This document shows, piece after piece, positions 10,774 through 21,310 of a stretch of 64,000 nt of DNA. Every line of letters begins with the position of its first letter. Position 1 is the stretch's first letter. Source of the stretch: Methylococcaceae bacterium (GTDB lineage Bacteria; Pseudomonadota; Gammaproteobacteria; Methylococcales; Methylomonadaceae); NCBI GenBank assembly GCA_030627205.1, contig DAOUSN010000006.1:1-64000 (forward strand), written 5' to 3'. The notes under the pieces were generated by a model, which worked only from the letters and a program-made list of their open reading frames with translations, was not told the DNA's origin and did not search any database. A program made the position numbers and the translations under genes.

Positions 10774-10908
10774 ATGAAAAGAACTTACCAACCCAGTAAA
10801 ATTAAACGTGCTCGCACTCATGGTTTTCGCGCTAGAATGGCGACTAAAGGTGGTCGTAACATCATCAACGCTCGTCGTGCTAAAGGTCGTGCTAAATTAA
10901 CTGTTTAG
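10774..10908 (+). CDS. rpmH: 50S ribosomal protein L34 (not in ORF track)
   Basis: Direct translation [44 protein letters not shown], 44 aa. Confidence 0.97.
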   Translation: MKRTYQPSKIKRARTHGFRARMATKGGRNIINARRAKGRAKLTV

Positions 10909-11277
10909 TTGTTAATACAACCATCCTTTAGCTTTCCACCTTTTTTACGCTTAAAAACCCCTGCTGACTTTCAACAGGTTTTTACGCAGCCAGTAAAATC
11001 CACTGATCGGTATTTTACTTTGCTAGCGATTAAAAATCAGCTTGAACATCCTCGGTTGGGGCTTGCGATTGCTAAAAAAAATAGTAAGCGTGCAGTCGAT
11101 AGAAATAAAATTAAGCGCGTAACAAGAGAAAGTTTTAGGTTACAACAGCATGAGCTATCAGCGTTGGATATTGTAGTTTTAGCTCGTAGAGATGCGGCTA
11201 ATGCCTCGTCATCCCAATTAACAAAATCATTAGAAAAACATTGGGTCAAATTAGTAAAACAATGCGCTGGTTGCTGA
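10909..11277 (+). CDS. rnpA: ribonuclease P protein component (TTG start abutting rpmH stop)
   Basis: [29 protein letters not shown]; position after rpmH; first codon is TTG. Confidence 0.95.
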   Translation: MLIQPSFSFPPFLRLKTPADFQQVFTQPVKSTDRYFTLLAIKNQLEHPRLGLAIAKKNSKRAVDRNKIKRVTRESFRLQQHELSALDIVVLARRDAANASSSQLTKSLEKHWVKLVKQCAGC

Positions 11278-11495
11278 TTGCTATTATAAAATTTTATGGG
11301 CTTTTTATAAGCCCTTTACTTGGGAATCATTGTCGATTTCACCCAAGCTGTTCAGGTTATGCCTTAGAAGCCATTCAATTACATGGTGCTGTAAAAGGCT
11401 CTTATCTTACGCTTAAACGCTTATTAAAATGCCACCCGTTTCATCCAGGGGGGCTTGACCCCGTTCCCGAAAAATTTGGTAAAAAAAATGGATAA
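11262..11495 (+). CDS. yidD: membrane protein insertion efficiency factor YidD (start refined to MRWLL; track start 11241)
   Basis: [30 protein letters not shown]. Confidence 0.95.
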   Translation: MRWLLIAIIKFYGLFISPLLGNHCRFHPSCSGYALEAIQLHGAVKGSYLTLKRLLKCHPFHPGGLDPVPEKFGKKNG

Positions 11496-13173
11496 TATTA
11501 GATTTATACTGGTACTTGCTTTAGCAATGATCGGTTACATGATGTGGGAATCATGGCAGATAGATTATGTTTACCCCAAACCCGATATTAATGCAATAGA
11601 GCTACCTCTCGTTGATAATAAAGAAGAGTTACCTATTGAAGGCAATACGCAAGTTACAAATTCTTCGGTACCGTTATCAGAGGTTAATTCAGGAAAATTA
11701 ATTAAAGTTGAAACCGATGTTTTTTCATTGGAAATTGATACTGAAGGCGGTACATTACGCAATCTTGATTTAGTTCAATATCCGCTTGAAAAAGAAAATA
11801 CCGTGGTTACCAAGCTGCTTAAAATGATTGGTATGACACCTGATAAAACCAATGTTACCCCGATACGAATGTTTAATAGCAGTGTCGAAAAATTGTTTTT
11901 AGCCCAAAGCGGTTTAATTGCAGGAACAAATTCTGCGACAGCCCCAGATCATCACCAACTTTTTATTGCTGAAAAAAATAACTATAAATTAGCAATAGGT
12001 GAGCAAACCTTAATTATTCCTTTAACGTGGAATAATGGTAAAGGACTAACAGTCACTAAAATATTAACGTTTACACGTGGAAGTTATAATATTAAATTGA
12101 CTCAAACACTTAATAATAACAGCGATAGTGCGTGGACTGGGAGGCAGTATAGCCAATTTCAAAGACGACCTTTTGAAGATGAAAAAAAGAATACCTTTAT
12201 TCGTACTTATTCAGGTGGGGTCTTTTATACCGAAGAAGATAAATATCAAAAAGTTGATTTTGAGGATATGGCAGAGGAAAACCTAAAGGTCACCACATTA
12301 GGAGGTTGGAGTGGCTATATTCAGCACTATTTTGCTGCATTATGGGTTCCGCCTGCTAATCAAGAAAATATTTTTTATACTAAAGAACTTAAAGATTGGC
12401 GTTATGTTATTGGCTCTTATTCACCAGAAATTAACGTTGGTGTACAGAGCGAAGGAATTTTTAAATCACAACTTTTTGTTGGCCCTAAAATTCAACCAAT
12501 GATGGAGCAAATTTCACCAGGTTTAGAGTTAACAGTTGATTATGGCTGGTTAACTTTTTTTGGAAAATATATTTATGCGGGGTTGAATTGGTTTAATAAT
12601 CATATTCATAACTGGGGGTTATCTATTTTATGCGTTACTTTTTGTATTAAATTATTATTCTTTCCTTTGTCGCAGGCGAGTTATCGTTCGATGGCAAGAA
12701 TGCGTAAAATTCAACCTAAGTTGAAAGAGCTAAAAGAACAATGTGCAGATGATAGACAGCGTTTCAATACTGAAATGATGTCAATGTATAAAAAAGAAAA
12801 AGTGAATCCTTTGGGAGGTTGTTTACCCATTATGGTACAAATTCCTGTATTTATTTCTTTGTACTGGGTATTAATTGAAACCGTTGAATTACGCCAAGCA
12901 CCCTTTTTAGGTTGGTTGACGGATTTATCAGCACAAGATCCATTCTATCTATTACCGGTTTTATACGGTATTACGATGAAGATACAACAAAGCTTAAATC
13001 CTCCGCCAATAGACCCTGTACAAGCAAGAGTTATGCAGATGTTTCCCATTATGTTTACCTTCTTTTTCTTGTTTTTTCCATCAGGATTAGTTTTATACTG
13101 GATTTGTAATAATACCTTGTCGATTATTCAACAATGGTATATTACCAAGAGGATTACGGCTGAGAGTAATTAA
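11488..13173 (+). CDS. yidC: membrane protein insertase YidC (start refined to MDNIRF; track start 11455)
   Basis: [51 protein letters not shown]; position after yidD. Confidence 0.96.
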   Translation: MDNIRFILVLALAMIGYMMWESWQIDYVYPKPDINAIELPLVDNKEELPIEGNTQVTNSSVPLSEVNSGKLIKVETDVFSLEIDTEGGTLRNLDLVQYPLEKENTVVTKLLKMIGMTPDKTNVTPIRMFNSSVEKLFLAQSGLIAGTNSATAPDHHQLFIAEKNNYKLAIGEQTLIIPLTWNNGKGLTVTKILTFTRGSYNIKLTQTLNNNSDSAWTGRQYSQFQRRPFEDEKKNTFIRTYSGGVFYTEEDKYQKVDFEDMAEENLKVTTLGGWSGYIQHYFAALWVPPANQENIFYTKELKDWRYVIGSYSPEINVGVQSEGIFKSQLFVGPKIQPMMEQISPGLELTVDYGWLTFFGKYIYAGLNWFNNHIHNWGLSILCVTFCIKLLFFPLSQASYRSMARMRKIQPKLKELKEQCADDRQRFNTEMMSMYKKEKVNPLGGCLPIMVQIPVFISLYWVLIETVELRQAPFLGWLTDLSAQDPFYLLPVLYGITMKIQQSLNPPPIDPVQARVMQMFPIMFTFFFLFFPSGLVLYWICNNTLSIIQQWYITKRITAESN

Positions 13174-13221
13174 TCTTTAAGGATAATAGCAATAAAAACG
13201 TTATCTTTGAGAAGATAGAAA

Positions 13222-13281
13222 AATAAAGCGGACGGAATAAAAATGGCGTAAAATTCGTGCTTTTTTTATCCGCCGCTTATT
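13222..13281. terminator. imperfect stem-loop between convergent yidC and argC, possible bidirectional terminator
   Basis: aaataaagcggacgga ... atccgccgcttattttt inverted repeat with T/A tracts. Confidence 0.4.
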
Positions 13282-13309
13282 TTTAGTATTAGCGCATAAA
13301 TAGTACCTA

Positions 13310-14344
13310 CTAAGGATACAAGGCAATAGTTTCTAATCCTAAGTTTTCATCAAAGGCATAGATTAAATTCATTGCTTGTACCGCTTGTCCTGCTGCTCCT
13401 TTTACTAAATTATCAATGACTGATAAAATCACCAAGGTATTTTCGCCTTGCGGTTTAAATAAACCAATTTGACAATTATTACTGCCACGAACATTACGGG
13501 TATCTGGAGCAGTTTGTTGAGCTAAAACCTTAACAAAGATTTCATTTGCATAACGCTGTTCATACAAGCTCTGAATTTCAGCAAGCTCTATATCTGTTTG
13601 TAGATATAAAGTTGCATGAATTCCACGTATCATTGGGATTAAATGCGGAACAAAGGTTAGGTTTATCGCTGAGTTTGTTGTCATTGAAGCTAAACCTTGC
13701 TTAATTTCAGGTAAATGTCGATGACCATCAACATTATAGGCTTTAAAACTTTCACCTGTTTCGCTCATTAAGGTAGGTAATGCCGCCTTACGTCCTGCCC
13801 CACTCACACCTGATTTCACATCAGCAATAATAGCCGTTGAATCAATAAGTCCTGCTTCCATTAACGGTAATAACCCCAGTTGAACCGCTGTTGGATAACA
13901 ACCTGGGCAGGCAATTAATGAAGCTTTTTTAATTAGTTCACGGTTCATTTCCACTAAACCATAAACACTGTATTGAATTAAATCAACACAGGCATGAGGC
14001 ATTCCATACCATTTTTCCCAAACAGCAACATCTTGTAAACGAAAATCAGCTGATAGGTCGATAACTTTAATGCCATGATTTAATAAAGCTGATACCATCG
14101 TCATCGCAATACCATTTGGTGTTGCAAAAAATACTAAATCACACTGTTTAAGTGATTTTATTGTTGGTAAGGTAAATACTAGCTCATACAAGCCCTGTAA
14201 ATTAGGATAAACTTCATCAATACGTTTTCCTGTATCTGTTCGTGAGGTAACAATAGTTATTTCAACCTTTGGATGTCTGGCTAAAATTCGTAATAGTTCA
14301 ACCCCTGTATAACCTGTTCCACCAACAATGCCGATTTTAATCAT
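13310..14344 (-). CDS. argC: N-acetyl-gamma-glutamyl-phosphate reductase (start refined to MIKIGIVGG; track start 14362)
   Basis: [38 protein letters not shown]. Confidence 0.95.
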   Translation of the reverse strand: MIKIGIVGGTGYTGVELLRILARHPKVEITIVTSRTDTGKRIDEVYPNLQGLYELVFTLPTIKSLKQCDLVFFATPNGIAMTMVSALLNHGIKVIDLSADFRLQDVAVWEKWYGMPHACVDLIQYSVYGLVEMNRELIKKASLIACPGCYPTAVQLGLLPLMEAGLIDSTAIIADVKSGVSGAGRKAALPTLMSETGESFKAYNVDGHRHLPEIKQGLASMTTNSAINLTFVPHLIPMIRGIHATLYLQTDIELAEIQSLYEQRYANEIFVKVLAQQTAPDTRNVRGSNNCQIGLFKPQGENTLVILSVIDNLVKGAAGQAVQAMNLIYAFDENLGLETIALYP

Positions 14345-14387
14345 TTGTATTTTTCTCCTCAATTAGAACTAAGTAATATCATACAAG

Positions 14388-14942
14388 CTAGGTACGTTGA
14401 AATAAATAATAATCAACTTCACCAGCGGATTTGTTTTTTAGGCATTGCCAATTTTCAGGCATTCCTTGAAGGACAAGTTGATGCTCAACTTCCAAATAAA
14501 TTTTAGCATTGAGTGCGAGCCAGTTTTTATTTTCTAACCATTGACAACTTTTAATAGCTAAATTTTTATTAAATGGTGGGTCGATGAACACTAAATCAAA
14601 GGGTTGTGGCTTAGTTAAGCTTAGAAAATCAAAAACCTCATTTTTAACCAACTTGATTTGCGTTGCAGCTAAATTATCGGCATTATTTTTTAATTGTCGG
14701 CAAACATTTGGATTTTGCTCAACTTGTAATACTTTAGTTGCTCCACGAGATGCGGCTTCAAAACTTAAAGCCCCACTGCCTGCATATAAATCTAAACAAT
14801 GACTAGCTATTACATCATTTTGTAGCCAGTTAAATAAGGTTTCACGTATTTTACTAGCTGTTGGTCGCAAACCTTCAGCATCATCAAAAATAATTTGCCG
14901 ACTGCGCCAATAACCTGCAATAATTCTCAGTTTATTATTCAT
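14388..14942 (-). CDS. rsmD: 16S rRNA (guanine(966)-N(2))-methyltransferase
   Basis: RIIAGYWRSRQI, GLRPTASKIRETLFNWL, LDLYAGSGALSFEAASRGA, FIDPPF. Confidence 0.95.
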   Translation of the reverse strand: MNNKLRIIAGYWRSRQIIFDDAEGLRPTASKIRETLFNWLQNDVIASHCLDLYAGSGALSFEAASRGATKVLQVEQNPNVCRQLKNNADNLAATQIKLVKNEVFDFLSLTKPQPFDLVFIDPPFNKNLAIKSCQWLENKNWLALNAKIYLEVEHQLVLQGMPENWQCLKNKSAGEVDYYLFQRT

Positions 14943-15104
14943 TTACTCTGTCCTTACCTAAAAGTTTAAAAGTAGTTTATACTTTTATTTTTAAAAAGAT
15001 GGATAAATAAAATAATTTTTACTATCTTTTTTAGTAAACCAACCGCTAAAACCATTGGAATCCAATGTCAATAGCTAAATTATAAACCTATTGGATTAAG
15101 CATT

Positions 15105-15833
15105 ATGTTGATTAAAAAAACAGATTTTATTATTCTTAGCGTTATTATTTTATGTTTTTATAGTTTAGTGCAGGCTCAAAGTTTGTCGACAAAAAATAAA
15201 ATTATAAATCATCAGTACCAATTGACACATAATAATCCTAACTGGGAAATTAATGCTGAATACCCTGAAATTATTTTAACCAATAAACAAGTTGCAAGAG
15301 ATTTTAATACGCTTGCAAAAACATTAGTGATGACCAATGTGGAGACATTTAAACAAACATTTGCCAATGATAATAACACTGAGCTTACTTATGACATGTC
15401 AATTAGTTATACTGTTGAGTTACTGAATGACAACTTAGTTAGTCTTTTTTTTCAAGGGAGAGAATTTACAGGTGGCGCACATGGGAATTCTTGGAGTTTT
15501 ACTCTTAACTATGATTTAAAAAATAATAAAAAGCTAGAACTTAGGGATTTATTTAAAGGGAATGTGAATTTTCTATCATTTATTTCCAAACAAAGTATTC
15601 ATCAAATTATGACAAGTCAAGGCGAATCTGCGGTTAATGAATGGATTACAGGTGGAGCTAGTGAAAATATTGAAAATTTTAAAAGTTGGAATATGACTTC
15701 AACAGGCTTAAAAATTACTTTTGATCCTTATCAAGTTGCCTCGTATGCAGAAGGAATTTTTACAACACTTATCCCTTATAAAAGCTGCACCTCAATACTA
15801 ACAGGCTCATTTCTTACCTCGATTTCTCAATAG
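15105..15833 (+). CDS. exported DUF4163/DUF3298-like (RsiV-like) protein
   Basis: Signal peptide, FTGGAHGNSWSFTLNYDLKNNKKLELRDLFKG, VASYAEGIF. Confidence 0.7.
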   Translation: MLIKKTDFIILSVIILCFYSLVQAQSLSTKNKIINHQYQLTHNNPNWEINAEYPEIILTNKQVARDFNTLAKTLVMTNVETFKQTFANDNNTELTYDMSISYTVELLNDNLVSLFFQGREFTGGAHGNSWSFTLNYDLKNNKKLELRDLFKGNVNFLSFISKQSIHQIMTSQGESAVNEWITGGASENIENFKSWNMTSTGLKITFDPYQVASYAEGIFTTLIPYKSCTSILTGSFLTSISQ

Positions 15834-15855
15834 TTTCGAGAGGAATGGCAATCAA

Positions 15856-16827
15856 ATGTTAAATTACATCATTCGTCGGTTTTTATATGCGTTACCGTTA
15901 TTGATGGGGGTTAATATTTTAACCTTTGTCTTATTTTTTATTGTCAATAGTCCTGATGATATGGCTCGAATGCAGTTAGGGCAGAAACATGTTACTCAAC
16001 AAGCGGTTGAAAATTGGAAACAACAGCGGGGTTATGATTTACCATTATTATGGAATTCTAAGTCTGATAACCCTTTAACAACAACCATTTTTTATCAAAA
16101 ATCTATTCGTTTATTTGTCTTTGATTTTGGAATTTCAGATAGTGGGCGCACGATTGGAAGTGATATTAAACAACGGATGTGGCCAAGTTTAGCGATTGCC
16201 TTACCTTCATTAGCTGTTGGACTTTTGGTTAATATTTCTGTGGCATTATTAATGGTATTATTTCGTAATAGCTATATTGAATTGAGCAGTATTATTTTAT
16301 GCGTGGTATTAATGTCAATCTCTTCATTATTTTATATTATTGGGGGACAGTTTTTAGTCGGTAAATTACTTCGTCTTGTTCCTATTTCGGGTTATGATAC
16401 AGGTTTTAATGCGTTTAAATTTCTAATTTTACCTGTGTTAATTGCCGTTGTTGCAGGCATAGGCTCAGGAGCTAGGTGGTATCGGACTTTATTTTTAGAA
16501 GAGGTAGAAAAAGATTATGTGCGTACAGCAAGAGCAAAAGGACTAACAGAAACTCAGGTTCTATTTAAACATGTATTACCCAATGCGTTAATTCCTATTT
16601 TAACAGGTGTCGTAGTTGTATTACCATTATTATTTATGGGTAGTTTAATTACCGAGTCTTTTTTTAGTATTCCTGGATTAGGAAGTTACACCATAGATGC
16701 GATTAATCGACAAGACTTTGCTATTGTTAGGGCGATGGTTTTTTTAGGTTCGGTTTTATATATTTTAGGTTTATTAATGACGGATATATCTTATACCTTT
16801 GTTGACCCGCGAGTTAGGTTATCTTAA
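15856..16827 (+). CDS. ABC transporter permease, DppB/OppB/YejB family
   Basis: MLNYIIRRFLYALPLLMGVNILTFVLFF, EAA loop YVRTARAKGLTETQVLFKHVLPNALIPIL. Confidence 0.92.
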   Translation: MLNYIIRRFLYALPLLMGVNILTFVLFFIVNSPDDMARMQLGQKHVTQQAVENWKQQRGYDLPLLWNSKSDNPLTTTIFYQKSIRLFVFDFGISDSGRTIGSDIKQRMWPSLAIALPSLAVGLLVNISVALLMVLFRNSYIELSSIILCVVLMSISSLFYIIGGQFLVGKLLRLVPISGYDTGFNAFKFLILPVLIAVVAGIGSGARWYRTLFLEEVEKDYVRTARAKGLTETQVLFKHVLPNALIPILTGVVVVLPLLFMGSLITESFFSIPGLGSYTIDAINRQDFAIVRAMVFLGSVLYILGLLMTDISYTFVDPRVRLS

Positions 16828-18191
16828 TGGTGATTTTATGGACAGATAGCTTAATTTATTTATTAGTTTTAATTATAATTTCTTTAAGTTTTTATTTAGC
16901 TAAAAAACCACAATTACAACGACCTTTAGCAGCTATATCCGCTAATAAAATAGGGATGTTATCACTAGTTTTTCTATTATTTTTTATAGCGATTGGTTTG
17001 TTAGATTCAATTCATTTTAAATCAAATGAAACTAGTGCTAAACCGATTATTAGTGTTTTAGATTATTGGGCAACACCATTACGAATGATGGGAGAGAAAA
17101 CCTACTCTTCTCCTTTTGCAACCCATCTTTATAGTAAGGAAACGATTATTTTAGCAGATGGTTCTAAAACTTGGGATTATTCACGATTGCAGTATGGAGG
17201 CAGTCATTTAAAACAGCCTGAATTAGAAAAAACAACTGATATTTTAATAAAAGCTAGTAGTGGATTTATTAAAGGAATGACTTTATTTGGGATTATATTT
17301 TTTTTAATATTTTTTTATGCTAGTCATCAAACTAAAAATAAAATAGACTTCAGTTTTTATAAGTTAGGATTAAAACTAATAACCCATCCTGTTTATTTAT
17401 TAGGATTATTATTAATATCTATCACCTATATGGTCATTGAGCTTTCAGGATATTATCATGTTTTTGGCACTGATAAAGTAGGTGAAGATGTTTTTTATCA
17501 AGCGATTAAAAGTATTCGTACTGGTTTAGTGATTGGTTCACTCACTACATTAATTATGCTTCCATTAGCGATTATTTTTGGGATTATGGCAGGATTTTTC
17601 CGTGGTTGGGTTGATGATTTAATTCAGTATCTTTACACCACTTTAAATTCTATTCCAAGTGTTTTATTAATAGCCGCTTCTATATTAATGGTACAAGTAT
17701 ATATGGCAAATCATCAGCAGGAATTTACTAGTTTAATTGTTCGTGCAGATATGCGGTTATTATTTTTATGTTTAATATTAGGGGTAACAAGCTGGACGGG
17801 ATTGTGTCGTTTATTACGTGCAGAAACGTTAAAATTACGCGAAATGGACTATGTGCAGGCAGCCCAAGCACTTGGGGTTAGACGTAGCATGATTTTATTT
17901 CGTCATATTTTACCAAATGTTATGCATATTGTTCTTATTTCGGTGGTGTTAGATTTTAGTGCTTTAGTGCTTGCAGAAGCAGTTTTATCCTATATTAATA
18001 TTGGTGTTGATCCAACCACTTATAGTTGGGGAAATATGATTAATGGTGCGCGATTGGAAATGGCACGAGAGCCTATTGTATGGTGGTCATTAAGTGCATC
18101 ATTTGTATTTATGTTTAGCTTGGTTTTAGCGGCTAATTTATTTGCAGATTGTGTTAGAGATGCGTTTGACCCTAGAAGGGCGCAAATTTAA
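16827..18191 (+). CDS. ABC transporter permease, DppC/OppC/YejE family
   Basis: EAA loop DYVQAAQALGVRRSMILFRHILPNVMHIVLI; GTDKVGEDVF; overlaps the OppB-type gene. Confidence 0.9.
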   Translation: MVILWTDSLIYLLVLIIISLSFYLAKKPQLQRPLAAISANKIGMLSLVFLLFFIAIGLLDSIHFKSNETSAKPIISVLDYWATPLRMMGEKTYSSPFATHLYSKETIILADGSKTWDYSRLQYGGSHLKQPELEKTTDILIKASSGFIKGMTLFGIIFFLIFFYASHQTKNKIDFSFYKLGLKLITHPVYLLGLLLISITYMVIELSGYYHVFGTDKVGEDVFYQAIKSIRTGLVIGSLTTLIMLPLAIIFGIMAGFFRGWVDDLIQYLYTTLNSIPSVLLIAASILMVQVYMANHQQEFTSLIVRADMRLLFLCLILGVTSWTGLCRLLRAETLKLREMDYVQAAQALGVRRSMILFRHILPNVMHIVLISVVLDFSALVLAEAVLSYINIGVDPTTYSWGNMINGARLEMAREPIVWWSLSASFVFMFSLVLAANLFADCVRDAFDPRRAQI

Positions 18192-18220
18192 TTTAAAAAT
18201 AAAACTATAATATTTATGGA

Positions 18221-18273
18221 CACGGTTAAAATTCCGTGCCAAAAAACCCGTATTACGCAAGTTCCATACGGGC
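18221..18273. repeat. two adjacent inverted repeats downstream of the permease gene
   Basis: CACGG-ttaaaatt-CCGTG followed by CCCGTAT(18248-18254)-12 nt-ATACGGG(18267-18273). Confidence 0.6.
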
Positions 18274-18314
18274 TACGGCTAAGTAGAAAGCTATACTAAT
18301 ATTTTTTGTTAATT

Positions 18315-19805
18315 TTATTCACACTTAGACGGTGTTAACGAGCTACGCCAATATTGTTTATCAGTTTCAAATAAACGCTGGCACTCAGTCGGCCCCCATG
18401 AACCCGCAGGATAAGTGGTGATGAAATCCCTTTCTACAGCCCATTTTTGTAAAATAGGATCAACAATGCGCCATGCGTATTCAACTTCATCAAAACGTAA
18501 AAATAAAGAACGGTCGCCTTCGATGACATCAAGTAATAAATCCTCATAAGCATCGGTATGACTTTCATTGTCATTTCTAAAACTTGCATCAAGACTACGA
18601 ACACGAGTACGCATTTCCAAACCAGGTTCTTTAACCGTCATTTCCATACGAATACATTCTTCTGGTTGAATTCCTAATAATAACCAATTAGGATTTTTAC
18701 ACTGTATCGGTGTATCTTGAAAAAATTGTAATGGCGGTTGTTTAAAACAAATAGAAATACTTGACTGTCCCTTTGCCATTCGTTTTCCTGTTCGCAAATA
18801 AAACGGAACATCACTCCAACGCCAATTATCAACATAAAGTTTCATTGCTGCATAAGTTTCAGTGACACTATTTGCAGGTACATTTTCTTCCTGCAAATAC
18901 CCATTTACTTTTTTACCATCAATTATTCCTTCTGAATATTGAGCTCTAAAAGCACACGCATTAACCGATTGTTTAGTAATAGGACGAATAGACTTTAAAA
19001 CTTTAACTTTTTCATCGCGTAATGATTCAGCATCCATTGATGCAGGAGGTTCCATTGCGACTAACGTTAATAGTTGTAATAAATGACTTTGTAACATATC
19101 ACGCATTGCACCAGCATCATCATAATAACTAGCGCGACTACCTATTCCCATATCCTCAGAATGGGTGATTTGAATATGGTCAATATAATGACGATTCCAT
19201 AAAGGTTCTAACATCACATTAGCAAAACGAAACACTAAAACATTTTGTACTGTACCTTTCCCTAAATAATGGTCAATACGATAAATTTGTTCTTCATCTA
19301 AATAACGCGAAATTCGTTGTTGAAGGGCTTGAGAGCTTTCTAAATCATAACCGAAAGGTTTTTCGATAATCATTCTACGCCAGCCACTTGTTTGCTTTAA
19401 TAAGTTCACATGGCTTAATTTTTCAATCACATCTGCAAAATATTCAGGACTAATAGCCAAATAAAATGCCATATTACTGGGAAAATCACCACTATTATTT
19501 AACTCTTTAGCGAGTTTTAAATAATCATCAGCTTCATCAATATTGACTTTTGCATAGGATAATTTTTCAGAGAAACGTTGAAAAACATCCTCATCTAAGC
19601 CACCTCGAGCTTTTGCATCAATCATTTCACGAGCTTCGGTGATTAATTTATCATTATCCCAGTCACGTCTCCCTATCGCCAAGATTTTACTTCCTTGAGG
19701 TAAGCGATTTTCCATTTCTAAGTGGTAAAGAGCGGGCATTAATTTGACACGAGATAAATTTCCCGTTGCTCCAAAGATTACATAAGTACATGCTTTATTT
19801 AGCAT
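18315..19805 (-). CDS. zwf: glucose-6-phosphate 1-dehydrogenase
   Basis: [42 protein letters not shown], 496 aa. Confidence 0.97.
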   Translation of the reverse strand: MLNKACTYVIFGATGNLSRVKLMPALYHLEMENRLPQGSKILAIGRRDWDNDKLITEAREMIDAKARGGLDEDVFQRFSEKLSYAKVNIDEADDYLKLAKELNNSGDFPSNMAFYLAISPEYFADVIEKLSHVNLLKQTSGWRRMIIEKPFGYDLESSQALQQRISRYLDEEQIYRIDHYLGKGTVQNVLVFRFANVMLEPLWNRHYIDHIQITHSEDMGIGSRASYYDDAGAMRDMLQSHLLQLLTLVAMEPPASMDAESLRDEKVKVLKSIRPITKQSVNACAFRAQYSEGIIDGKKVNGYLQEENVPANSVTETYAAMKLYVDNWRWSDVPFYLRTGKRMAKGQSSISICFKQPPLQFFQDTPIQCKNPNWLLLGIQPEECIRMEMTVKEPGLEMRTRVRSLDASFRNDNESHTDAYEDLLLDVIEGDRSLFLRFDEVEYAWRIVDPILQKWAVERDFITTYPAGSWGPTECQRLFETDKQYWRSSLTPSKCE

Positions 19806-19871
19806 TTATAGTTCCATTTATCAAGGTTAAAAAATAAGTTATTACTGACAAGAATATTTCATTTTAATAAA

Positions 19872-20261
19872 TTATTCATTTTCAATCACTTCTATTGCAT
19901 TACCATCAGGGTCTCTAAAAAAGATAGCAGCTCGTCCTGATTTGCTTTTACTGTAAAAAACCTGATAGACTTCTAATCTGGTTATTAACGGGGTGAGATC
20001 ATGGGTTCTTAAAGCCACATGTCTATCTAAACCACCATGTTCAGGTCTACCTTTTACAGGGTCATAATTAGGTAAACACAAGCAATGAATCGCAACCCCT
20101 TTAGAGATTTTAAACCACAAACCATCATATTTTAATTTCGGACGCTCAAGATCTATTTCTAAACCAAGAACGTTATGATAAAAAAATTTAGATTTTTCAA
20201 TATCTGCAGAAATAACACTATGATGATCTATTTTTGAAAAAATAATTTTATTTAGATTCAT
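19872..20261 (-). CDS. VOC/glyoxalase family protein
   Basis: DHHSVISADIEKSKFFYHNVLGLEI ... FFRDPDGNAIEVIE. Confidence 0.85.
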   Translation of the reverse strand: MNLNKIIFSKIDHHSVISADIEKSKFFYHNVLGLEIDLERPKLKYDGLWFKISKGVAIHCLCLPNYDPVKGRPEHGGLDRHVALRTHDLTPLITRLEVYQVFYSKSKSGRAAIFFRDPDGNAIEVIENE

Positions 20262-20319
20262 ATTTTTAACTTACCTAATTGATTATATTAAAAAACAGCC
20301 TGTTTAGAGATCATTAAAA

Positions 20320-21186
20320 CTAAACTGCACTCTTAAATTTCCCGATTGATTGCCCTAATTCTAATGGATGACCAGCAAGATGGTTTTTCTCCCAATCAAC
20401 TTTATTTCTAGCAAATAAAACAATAATTGTAGAGCCCATATTGAAACGCCCCATTTCCTCGCCTTTCCTCAATAAAGGCGCGTCATCAGTATATTGCCAG
20501 TGACGAACGCTGGAAATAGTCGGCGGTGTAACCACACCATGCCAAACCGTTTCTATACTGGATACAAAAATAGCCCCGACTAAAATCAACGCCATTTCAC
20601 CAACTTCAGTATCAAAAATACACACAACTCGCTCATTACGAGCAAACAAACGCGGAACAGAGTTTACCGTAGCAACATTAACACTAAATAAACGCCCAGG
20701 TATATGAATCATTTCTTTTAATGTCCCTGTTAGAGGCATGTGTAAGCGATGATAATCTTTAGGTGATAAATAAATAGTGCTAAAAACCCCTTCATTAAAA
20801 GCCACCGCACGTTGACTATCACCACCGAGTAATTCAGTCACGGTAAAACTCTTACCTTTAGCTTGAAAAATATCACCTTGACTAATTATGCCAGCTTGGC
20901 TAATAACCCCATCAGCTGGTGATGCAATACTATCACTAGATTTAACAATTATTCTTGCGCTTTCTTTAAGTTCACGGGTAAAAAAATGGTTAAAACTTGC
21001 ATAAGCATTAATATCTTGCTCATTGGCCTCATCCATATTAACCTTATAAATTTTAATAATGCTATTAATCATTAAATTTTTCCAGGTTTTATGTTCACAA
21101 TGGGTAAAAAAACGCATTAATTGCGATAATAAATGATGAGGTAATATATATTGCAATAAGGTTATTAAGGTTACTTTTATCGACAT
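20320..21186 (-). CDS. psd: phosphatidylserine decarboxylase proenzyme
   Basis: ASFNHFFTRELKESAR, SPADGVISQAG, LSPKDYHRLHMPLTG, GST processing site in NMGSTIIVLF. Confidence 0.95.
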   Translation of the reverse strand: MSIKVTLITLLQYILPHHLLSQLMRFFTHCEHKTWKNLMINSIIKIYKVNMDEANEQDINAYASFNHFFTRELKESARIIVKSSDSIASPADGVISQAGIISQGDIFQAKGKSFTVTELLGGDSQRAVAFNEGVFSTIYLSPKDYHRLHMPLTGTLKEMIHIPGRLFSVNVATVNSVPRLFARNERVVCIFDTEVGEMALILVGAIFVSSIETVWHGVVTPPTISSVRHWQYTDDAPLLRKGEEMGRFNMGSTIIVLFARNKVDWEKNHLAGHPLELGQSIGKFKSAV

Positions 21187-21310
21187 AAATTTATCTGTAT
21201 TAAAGGTTAATAAGAAAGAGTAGATTTTGAACTTATAAACTTCAAAAAATTATTTGCTTAGGTTACACTTAAGCATAAAAAGTGTGATTAAACAGAGATT
21301 TTAAACAATT

